Both the position numbers and the translations under genes were made by a program. Source: Candidatus Sulfotelmatobacter sp. (lineage in GTDB: Bacteria > Acidobacteriota > Terriglobia > Terriglobales > SbA1). Taken from it: a stretch of 9,492 nucleotides of DNA. How positions within the stretch are numbered: the first letter of the stretch is position 1; each line of letters starts with the position of its first letter. The notes beneath the pieces are model-generated. The model was not told the origin of the DNA and ran no database searches. It was given only the letters and a program-made list of their open reading frames with translations. Below are positions 1-5,244 of this stretch, one piece after another. The stretch covers positions 1 to 9,492 of the forward strand of contig JASLEQ010000075.1 of assembly GCA_030151135.1 (NCBI GenBank), read 5' to 3'.

Positions 1-1
1 T

Positions 2-328
2 TTTCGAGCGCTTCAGTCCCGGCAGATCACTCCGGCGCAGGCAGCGGTTTCAAAGCCATTGCCGGCCGCAAATGCCGTATCAAAAGCAGAGAGCCCCGAG
101 GAGTCCGGAGTAGCTTCGACAGTCTCGGGCGGGGAACGCTTTGCAGTGAAAGTTGCCCGTCACGAAACTCTGCGTGACATTGCTTTGAAGTACCTTGGCG
201 AGTTTGACGGTAAGCGGCTTCGGCAGATTCGAGCGCTGAATCCAAACCTGAATAATCCTAATCACATCGTTCCCGGACAAACCATTTGGCTGCCCGGGCA
301 GCCCAGCCGCCCGTCTGGCTCAATCTGA
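2..328 (+). CDS. C-terminal part of a LysM-domain protein (5' end outside window)
   Basis: The reading frame is open from the first bases of the window, so only the last 108 codons of a longer gene are visible, ending at TGA 326-328. The visible part begins with an Ala/Pro/Ser-rich stretch that looks like a flexible linker. It is followed by a single LysM domain encoded by about 140-295, starting FAVKVARHETLRDIALKYLG and closing with NPNLNNPNHIVPGQTIWLP. LysM domains bind N-acetylglucosamine-containing glycans such as peptidoglycan. The next gene starts 31 bp downstream, which suggests one transcript with the CpsD-like gene. In comparable clusters a LysM tail may sit on an ExeA-like AAA ATPase or on an envelope anchoring protein, but the part that would decide this is missing. 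A TTG at 59 could be mistaken for a start, but the frame continues upstream of it. LysM is a firm call; the identity of the full protein is unknown. Confidence 0.8.
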   Translation, partial: FRALQSRQITPAQAAVSKPLPAANAVSKAESPEESGVASTVSGGERFAVKVARHETLRDIALKYLGEFDGKRLRQIRALNPNLNNPNHIVPGQTIWLPGQPSRPSGSI

Positions 329-346
329 CGTGACTTCAACTGACGC

Positions 347-354
347 GAGGAAGG
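347..354 (+). promoter_or_regulatory. Ribosome binding site of the CpsD-like gene
   Basis: The purine-rich stretch GAGGAAGG ends 4 nt before the ATG at 359. It is a strong Shine-Dalgarno match and fixes the start of the CpsD-like protein. Confidence 0.7.
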
Positions 355-358
355 ATTC

Positions 359-1096
359 ATGAGTCGTAACTTTGATTTGTTGGCAGAGCTGGAGCGCGAG
401 CGTGATTTCCGGTCGGGGAGTGGACCTGCGCGGGCAGCATCAGACACTTCCGCAACCCCGATTGCAGCTTCTCAGGAAAAGATTGCAGAGAGGCCGGAAA
501 TCCTGCATCTGGTTCGCAATATCTATCTGCTGAACAAGGAGGCTGCTCCGCGGCAGCTGGTTTTTGTGGGGGTGGACGGGGAAGGCGCGAGCAGTTCGAT
601 TTGCGCCGAAGCCGGCCGCACGCTGGCGGCCGTAACGGGCAAGCCGGTCTGCCTGATCGACGGGGATGTGCGCGCCGGGAGGCTTTCCCATCTTGTAGGC
701 GCGAAGAAAGCCGTGCCGATTTCGGCCAAATTCTCTGCGGTGAAGGATCAGTGCGCGCAGATCGGCGCGAACCTGTGGGTGGCAGCAGCCGATTCCCTGA
801 AGGATTCCCACGGATTGTTGCTGCCGGTGGATGAGCTCAAGAGCTTCATGGCTCAGTTGGAGGGCTCGTTCGAATACCTGTTGATTGATGCGCCCGGGGC
901 GACGCTTTCCGATGATGCGCAAGCGCTTGGACAGGCGGCCGAAGCTGCGGTTCTGGTGATCGAGGCGAACAAGACCCGTCGAACCACGGCGGCCAAGGCA
1001 AAAGATCAACTCGAGGAAGCGGGTGTAAGGCTGTTGGGCACTGTTCTGAATGATCGTTCCTTTCCAATACCCGAGAGGCTTTACAAGTGGCTTTAA
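359..1096 (+). CDS. CpsD/BY-kinase-like P-loop protein with degenerate Walker A
   Basis: This 245-residue soluble protein resembles the cytoplasmic kinase half of Wzc/CpsD tyrosine kinases, which pair with a membrane Wzz-type activator to control polysaccharide chain length and export. The visible fold signs are a Walker A region at residues 71-80 (GVDGEGASSS), a Walker A'-like LIDGDVR at 99-105 and a Walker B-like YLLIDAP at 173-179 with D177. The C-terminus PIPERLYKWL also recalls this family. The usual GEGK(S/T)T has become GEGASS, so the ATP-phosphate-binding lysine is alanine (codon gcg 587-589). The Tyr-rich C-terminal cluster is missing; only Y56, Y173 and Y243 are present. The residual Walker A' and B motifs argue for a retained fold with weak or no kinase activity, perhaps a scaffold. 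A ParA/MinD-like relative is a less likely reading. The start is supported by the RBS at 347-354. Confidence 0.82.
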   Translation: MSRNFDLLAELERERDFRSGSGPARAASDTSATPIAASQEKIAERPEILHLVRNIYLLNKEAAPRQLVFVGVDGEGASSSICAEAGRTLAAVTGKPVCLIDGDVRAGRLSHLVGAKKAVPISAKFSAVKDQCAQIGANLWVAAADSLKDSHGLLLPVDELKSFMAQLEGSFEYLLIDAPGATLSDDAQALGQAAEAAVLVIEANKTRRTTAAKAKDQLEEAGVRLLGTVLNDRSFPIPERLYKWL

Positions 1097-1102
1097 TCCG
1101 CG

Positions 1103-1122
1103 CGAGCCGCCTTGCGGGCTCG
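1103..1122 (+). terminator. Possible hairpin after the CpsD-like gene
   Basis: CGAGC 1103-1107 and CGC 1108-1110 can pair with GCG 1114-1116 and GCTCG 1118-1122 around a CTT loop, with one bulged G at 1117. It begins 7 nt after the stop codon. No T-run follows, so it is not a classical intrinsic terminator. It may instead stabilise an RNA end or be chance. Confidence 0.3.
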
Positions 1123-1124
1123 AA

Positions 1125-1154
1125 TTGACACGAAAAATTCATCCAACAGATGAG
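1125..1154 (+). promoter_or_regulatory. Weak candidate promoter upstream of the flippase gene
   Basis: A perfect TTGACA -35 hexamer lies at 1125-1130, just after the hairpin. The best -10 at 18 bp spacing is GATGAG (1149-1154), which matches TATAAT at only three positions. The location between two genes in a 124-bp gap fits a new transcription start, but the weak -10 keeps confidence low. Confidence 0.25.
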
Positions 1155-1203
1155 CAGCGGTTTCGATCTAAGTTGGAATAACGGTCACGGCGAAAATCGC
1201 TAC

Positions 1204-1220
1204 CTCAATCAAACTCAATC
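1204..1220 (+). repeat. Short direct repeat touching the flippase start
   Basis: CTCAATC occurs at 1204-1210 and again at 1214-1220, separated by AAA and ending directly at the ATG. It takes the place where a Shine-Dalgarno would be expected. It may be chance, or a sign that the real start is the downstream ATG at 1299. Confidence 0.35.
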
Positions 1221-2612
1221 ATGGGCATAGAAAATACAGATAGGGATCAGAACCTCAACGTATCACCAGACGCGTCGAGCCCTGCAGGCTCGGAAGGCAT
1301 GCGGCGTTTCCGTGTGCTGTTGGGGCGGTCGGCAAGCGCCGTCAGCGACCAGGGGCTTTTCGCGCTCGGCAATTTCGCAATCAGCATGATTCTGGCGCGA
1401 CAGATGTCGCAGTCGGCCTTTGGCCAGTTCAGTGCAGCGTTCGCAGCATTCATTCTTTTGTCCACGGTATATTGCGCCTTCGTGGTCGATCCGATGCTGG
1501 TATATGGCGGGTCTACATCGCAACGGACGCAACGTTCCTACGTTCGCCAGGTGATCTCTCTGCACTGGCGCATCGCGTTGGTATTATCCGCTGTCCTGAT
1601 CGCGGTGGGAGTGGTCCGCTGGCAGACAGGAGCGGGCCAGGGAGCGATTCTGGCTTATGTTGGCTGGGCCTTGGCGGCGCCCGCGGTTTTGCGATTGTGG
1701 TTCGCGCGCCGCACCGCCTACCTGGTGATGAAGCCGCACTATGCGGCATTTGCGGGAGGCCTGTACCTGCTCATCATCGCGGGGCTGCTATTCGGCTTCG
1801 GGAAGTACGTCTCAGCCAGCGTGGTCACCACGTGCGCAATCATCGGGGCAACGTCGTTGAGCATTGCCTTGATTCTGCATCGCAGTTTCCGGCTCGCCGA
1901 CCAGGATCCCGCAGCGGGACCCCCCACCGAAACCGCCGGCGCACATTGGCGATTTGGGAAATGGGCGAGCATCGCCGGCCTGCTCGGGTTGCTGCCTGAC
2001 TACATCTATTTCTTTGTTCTCTCACCGGAGCAATGCGGCCATTACAGGGCGCTTCTCAATGTCGTTCTTCCGCTGATCCAGGTTTATAACGCGTTGGGAG
2101 TTCTGATGATGTCGTACTTCGCGCGGCAACGGGAGCGCGCGGACTTCACCCGGATTGTGCTGCGTACGGCGGCAGCCTATTGCGGAGCCGCGGTGCTGAT
2201 GGCAGCGGCCGCGGTAAGCATAGGTGGACCGCTCTTTTATCGCCTTTACGGCGGCAAATATGAACTGCCCTGGAAGCTTTTATTGCCGCTCGGTGTTGTA
2301 AGTATCCTGTTTGCGCTCAAGTCGGTTTCCGACGCGGTGCTTCGTTCTCTTGAGAATGTAAGTTCCATGGCGGGAATCGCCGTTGTCGGAGCCGTTGCGG
2401 CCGTGGTGGTCGGTGTTCCGGCAGCTCTTCGCTTCGGGATTGCGGGCGCTGTTTATGGAGATCTGGTGGTGTATTGCATTGCCACCGTTGCGGTTGCCGC
2501 GGTTTGGGCTCAGCGCTGGCGAAAGAGTCGCGCTCGCCGCGATTCACTTGCTGAAACGCGCGGGGTGCAGTGCGCTCCGCTTGCAGTTGCTGAACCCTCG
2601 CTCGAATCTTGA
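1221..2612 (+). CDS. Wzx-type polysaccharide flippase (MATE/MVF-like fold)
   Basis: This 463-residue integral membrane protein has about 12 hydrophobic segments, roughly at residues 43-60, 72-92, 117-134, 144-160, 173-194, 203-220, 252-268, 281-301, 318-337, 352-372, 384-402 and 404-430. The layout, the ARQMSQSAFGQF stretch after helix 1 and the LYGGKYE motif near 342-348 fit the polysaccharide synthesis/export family. Wzx proteins flip undecaprenyl-diphosphate-linked repeat units from the cytoplasmic to the periplasmic face of the inner membrane. The neighbouring CpsD-like and glycosyltransferase genes support this role. The first 26 residues are polar and lack family features. No good Shine-Dalgarno precedes ATG 1221, and ATG 1299 (residue 27, directly before basic RRF) is a reasonable alternative start. 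The C-terminal 30 residues form a basic then unstructured cytoplasmic tail. The family call is firm; the substrate cannot be told. Confidence 0.85.
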   Translation: MGIENTDRDQNLNVSPDASSPAGSEGMRRFRVLLGRSASAVSDQGLFALGNFAISMILARQMSQSAFGQFSAAFAAFILLSTVYCAFVVDPMLVYGGSTSQRTQRSYVRQVISLHWRIALVLSAVLIAVGVVRWQTGAGQGAILAYVGWALAAPAVLRLWFARRTAYLVMKPHYAAFAGGLYLLIIAGLLFGFGKYVSASVVTTCAIIGATSLSIALILHRSFRLADQDPAAGPPTETAGAHWRFGKWASIAGLLGLLPDYIYFFVLSPEQCGHYRALLNVVLPLIQVYNALGVLMMSYFARQRERADFTRIVLRTAAAYCGAAVLMAAAAVSIGGPLFYRLYGGKYELPWKLLLPLGVVSILFALKSVSDAVLRSLENVSSMAGIAVVGAVAAVVVGVPAALRFGIAGAVYGDLVVYCIATVAVAAVWAQRWRKSRARRDSLAETRGVQCAPLAVAEPSLES

Positions 2613-2839
2613 CCGAGTCCCGCTGGTGAGGTGATGGATGAAACCGGTGATGATCATGGCGATGCGGGCGTCGTTCAACCGGAGTTCTCATGCTCGATCG
2701 GAACGGGACGGACACTTATGAGACAACACGCCAACCTTCGATCCCCAGAGACGGCGATTGCGAACTTCGCCGGGTTTGATTGTCATGCAGGAATTGACGT
2801 GACAGTCGAACATGTGCAGCCAAAGCAGGACAGAATTGA
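2613..2839. other. Gap between flippase and glycosyltransferase genes
   Basis: About 230 bp with no convincing gene. A small + strand frame (2631-2861) runs through it but overlaps the glycosyltransferase start and shows no recognisable domain. A TTGACG at 2794-2799 resembles a -35 box, but no good -10 lies at normal spacing. No clear terminator hairpin was found. The stretch could be a regulatory leader or the remnant of a decayed gene. Confidence 0.4.
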
Positions 2840-2848
2840 GTGTGCGGC

Positions 2849-3832
2849 ATGGCAAAACTGACCATCACGCTTCCGGTTTACAACGGCATGCCATATTTGC
2901 GGCAGGCGGTTGAAAGTATTCTTTCTCAGACGTACGAAGATTTTCGCTTCCTAATCATCGACGACGGCTCACGGGATGGTTCGACGGAGTATCTCCAGTC
3001 GTTGAAGGATTCTCGCATTCGGTTGATCACCCGCGAAAACCGCGGTTTGGGATATACGCTGAATCAACTGTTTGCCGAATCCGAAACTGAGTACGTGGCC
3101 CGCATGGATTCCGATGATGTGTGCGCCCCCCATCGCCTGCAGGCGTTCATGGACTTTCTGGCGTGGAACGATGACTGCTTGATGGTGGGAACCGACCAGG
3201 CCTTTCTGGTGGGCACCAGAATGATGAAGGCAGCGCCGAGGCCGACGGATCAGGAATCGATCAGAAAGATGCTTCTCAACAAGCGCCCCGGAGTTCTCCA
3301 CCCGACGATTGTGGTGCGCAAGGAAGCCTGGGCGCGTGTTGGTGGTTATCGCATTTCCGGCGCCGGCGAGGATCTGGACTTTTGCCTGCGCATGTGCGAT
3401 GCGGGCCGGGTTACAAACATTCCGGAGGTGTTGTACTACTACCGGTTGCACGCGACCTCATTGAGCATCAGTAAGCGTGAGGAGATCAATTACGGCTACG
3501 ATTACGGTGTTGCGTGCGCCTTAGCCCGTGAGCGAGGCGAGAGCGAGCCCGAGCCGGAGGCGTTCCGGCAGCTCTGGAATGCGCGTTCAATTTCGTCCAG
3601 GATGGCTGAATCGATCGGGAACGTCGGCCAGCATTTCTATCGTTTGTCGCTCGTGCATCGCCTGGAAGGGAAGCGTTTGTCCGCCGCAGCATGCATGGCG
3701 ATTGCTGCCGGCGTCCAGCCGCGCACGGCCGCGGACCATCTTCTGAACATTGCATCCCGGCTTGTCCATAGACGGCAACCGGACATTCTTAGGGGAGCGC
3801 CTGGAGTGATCCGGAGCGCGAAGTTCGACTAG
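2849..3832 (+). CDS. GT2-family glycosyltransferase (GT-A fold)
   Basis: This protein, about 327 residues long from ATG 2849, transfers a sugar from a nucleotide-sugar donor, probably onto the lipid-linked repeat unit at the cytoplasmic membrane face. Family motifs appear in order: TLPVYNGMPYLRQAVESIL near the N-terminus, IIDDGSRDGS (DD at 38-39) for nucleotide binding, MDSDD (DxD motif at 87-89) for metal-diphosphate binding, RPGVLHPTIVVRK around 146-158, and GAGEDLDF with E174-D175 as the candidate catalytic-base region. The C-terminal 100 residues are helical and basic and lack a transmembrane segment, so it is likely a peripheral enzyme. An in-frame GTG three codons upstream (2840) is possible, but ATG 2849 leaves the usual short lead into the first beta strand and has GAG (2838-2840) at 8 nt. 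Donor and acceptor sugars cannot be read from sequence. Confidence 0.9.
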   Translation: MAKLTITLPVYNGMPYLRQAVESILSQTYEDFRFLIIDDGSRDGSTEYLQSLKDSRIRLITRENRGLGYTLNQLFAESETEYVARMDSDDVCAPHRLQAFMDFLAWNDDCLMVGTDQAFLVGTRMMKAAPRPTDQESIRKMLLNKRPGVLHPTIVVRKEAWARVGGYRISGAGEDLDFCLRMCDAGRVTNIPEVLYYYRLHATSLSISKREEINYGYDYGVACALARERGESEPEPEAFRQLWNARSISSRMAESIGNVGQHFYRLSLVHRLEGKRLSAAACMAIAAGVQPRTAADHLLNIASRLVHRRQPDILRGAPGVIRSAKFD

Positions 3833-3893
3833 CTGACCACAGATAGGACAGCGGCGACATTGGGTACCGGCAGTGTGCTGAGACCGTTGGACC

Positions 3894-4892
3894 ATGAACA
3901 ATTCAAGTTGCCTGGAAGAGGATGAGACAGGAAGGGGGTCGTTATTGCAACGGCTTCTGCTTCTTGTCCGGCGGCAGGAGAACTGGTCTCCACGCCTTGT
4001 GGGTTGCATGCTGTGGCGGGTTTTAACAAATCTAAGAACGCAGAGTAAAATCGTTCGTCTGCTCAGCCATCCGGTATTCCTTGAAGCGGCCCGCGCAAAT
4101 CCCAGACTGGCGTTCAAGCACCTGGCTCCTCATTACCTGGTGCGCAACTTCACCTTGCGACAACGGTCGGCCTGCTTTCTCCACCACTATGGATACCTTC
4201 GCAGCGTGCTGCCTGAATCGTTAGTTTCGGCAATCCTGAACAGTGAAGTGACAGTAGATACTTTGATCACGAGTCCTCATTGCATCGAGTTGAAGCTAGG
4301 TTTGTCACGGGAATGCGACAAGGAAGGCGAGTTATCGTTGAGTTTCTGCCTGGATAACGGCGTAATTTACGTGCTTGCCTTTACGATCATTCCTGGTTGG
4401 GTGGTGGAATCGCGAACGGCTCGGGTTGCGCTCATTACGCGTTTGCAAGGCACACCGCAGTGCCATGCGCAAATCAAGCTGGCGGCAAAGTCTTTGCATG
4501 AAACGGGAGTGAATGCGGTTCTGTTCAGCGCGCTGGCAGGGATTCTGCAGGCGCTCAACATCCATAAGGTGGCGGCCGTGGCGGGCATCCATCAAAGTTC
4601 ATACAGCGCGGCGTGGGCCCATCAGTTCAAGCGAGCTTACGATGACTTCTATACGGAACTTGGCATGACGGAAGGAAGCAGCGGATTGTTCTTCGCCCGT
4701 TTGCCGATTGAAAACAAGCCGCTCGAAGGAGTTCGGCACCGCCATCGGCAGAGGAACAAGATCCAGCAAGAGTTCAAGATGCAGGTTCGGCTCGAGTGTG
4801 CCCAATTTTTCGGAGAGATGCTTCAGAAAGATCAGCCCGTGCCTGAGTTCGTTGGCCGCACCATGAGATCGAGGGATGCCTTCGCACAATGA
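3894..4892 (+). CDS. VirK/YbjX (DUF535) family protein
   Basis: This 332-residue protein has no signal peptide or clear membrane helix and matches the VirK/YbjX family layout. The signs are an N-terminal helical region (HYGYLRSVLP around 98-107), a beta-rich middle with GELSLSFCLDNGVIYVLAFT, the RLQG motif at 183-186 and the following AQIKLAAKSLHETGVNAVLF helix. After these come the VAAVAGIHQSSY segment, YDDFYTELG at 249-257 and a basic RHRHRQRNKI stretch at 281-290. The biochemical activity of the family is unknown; the Salmonella and E. coli members are linked to envelope properties and resistance to antimicrobial peptides. Sitting between a glycosyltransferase gene (61 bp upstream) and an ACP gene (97 bp downstream), it may act in surface-glycan or lipid modification, but that is inference. 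No strong Shine-Dalgarno is seen before ATG 3894. By eye the gene looks more AT-rich than its neighbours. Confidence 0.8.
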   Translation: MNNSSCLEEDETGRGSLLQRLLLLVRRQENWSPRLVGCMLWRVLTNLRTQSKIVRLLSHPVFLEAARANPRLAFKHLAPHYLVRNFTLRQRSACFLHHYGYLRSVLPESLVSAILNSEVTVDTLITSPHCIELKLGLSRECDKEGELSLSFCLDNGVIYVLAFTIIPGWVVESRTARVALITRLQGTPQCHAQIKLAAKSLHETGVNAVLFSALAGILQALNIHKVAAVAGIHQSSYSAAWAHQFKRAYDDFYTELGMTEGSSGLFFARLPIENKPLEGVRHRHRQRNKIQQEFKMQVRLECAQFFGEMLQKDQPVPEFVGRTMRSRDAFAQ

Positions 4893-4921
4893 ATCAAGCG
4901 TCAATTGGGCGAAGCCGCTCG

Positions 4922-4927
4922 TATACT
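4922..4927 (+). promoter_or_regulatory. Candidate -10 box upstream of the acylation operon
   Basis: TATACT lies 62 bp before the ACP start, in the only sizeable gap ahead of the ACP-FkbH-SGNH-MBOAT set. It matches TATAAT at five of six positions. No good -35 is found at 15-18 bp spacing and there is no extended TG, so an activator or another sigma factor would be needed. Confidence 0.25.
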
Positions 4928-4931
4928 GAAA

Positions 4932-4963
4932 GCCGGCGCGCTGAAGGCGACCCGGGCATTTTT
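4932..4963 (+). terminator. Imperfect GC-rich hairpin followed by a T-run
   Basis: GCC 4932-4934, GG 4935-4936 and CGC 4937-4939 can pair with GGC 4955-4957, CC 4952-4953 and GCG 4947-4949, with small bulges. The stem is followed by ATTTTT (4958-4963). This resembles an intrinsic terminator for the VirK-like gene. If transcription starts at the TATACT box, it would act instead as a leader attenuator of the ACP operon. The bulges make it a weak call. Confidence 0.35.
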
Positions 4964-4974
4964 CTCAAATAAAC

Positions 4975-4980
4975 AAAGGA
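4975..4980 (+). promoter_or_regulatory. Ribosome binding site of the ACP gene
   Basis: AAAGGA ends 9 nt before ATG 4990, a normal spacing. A second AAGG directly abuts the start codon and is too close to serve. Confidence 0.6.
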
Positions 4981-4989
4981 TATTCAAGG

Positions 4990-5244
4990 ATGGATGAGCC
5001 TCAAATCTATGCTCAATTGACGACAGTCTTTCAGGATGTTTTCGATGATGACTCTCTGGAAGTGACTCCTAATCTTTCGGCCAAAGATGTGGATGGCTGG
5101 GACAGCCTCACTCACATTCGGCTGCTTCTGTCGGTGGAGAAGAAATTCAATGTCAAGTTCACGACCTCAGAGATCGGGCGGCTTGAGAGTGTCGGCGACC
5201 TGGTCACGCTCATCGAAGCAAAGAAATTGCACGGGAATCTCTAA
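4990..5244 (+). CDS. Acyl carrier protein
   Basis: This 84-residue acidic protein has the ACP four-helix pattern. Helix 1 is followed by the VDGWDSLTHIRLL motif, in which S39 is the expected 4'-phosphopantetheine attachment site. The end, FTTSEIGRLESVGDLVTLIEAK, is typical of ACP helices 3 and 4. It would carry an acyl group as a thioester in the cytoplasm. The downstream FkbH-like gene starts on the base after its stop codon, so the two are almost certainly cotranslated and work together. This fits ACPs that receive glyceryl units from FkbH relatives in tetronate and methoxymalonyl pathways. With MBOAT and SGNH genes following, its position parallels DltC, although it need not be closely related to DltC. 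Loading would need a phosphopantetheinyl transferase encoded elsewhere. The family call is firm; the cargo is inferred. Confidence 0.92.
   Translation: MDEPQIYAQLTTVFQDVFDDDSLEVTPNLSAKDVDGWDSLTHIRLLLSVEKKFNVKFTTSEIGRLESVGDLVTLIEAKKLHGNL

Noticed and set aside
440..1009. Minus-strand frame opposite the CpsD-like gene
   Set aside because: No domain, biased composition, and the + strand frame has a strong ribosome binding site and Walker-type motifs.
2631..2861. Possible 76-residue gene between flippase and glycosyltransferase
   Set aside because: No family features, it overlaps the glycosyltransferase start, and no clear ribosome binding site decides for it. Kept only as a note on the gap.
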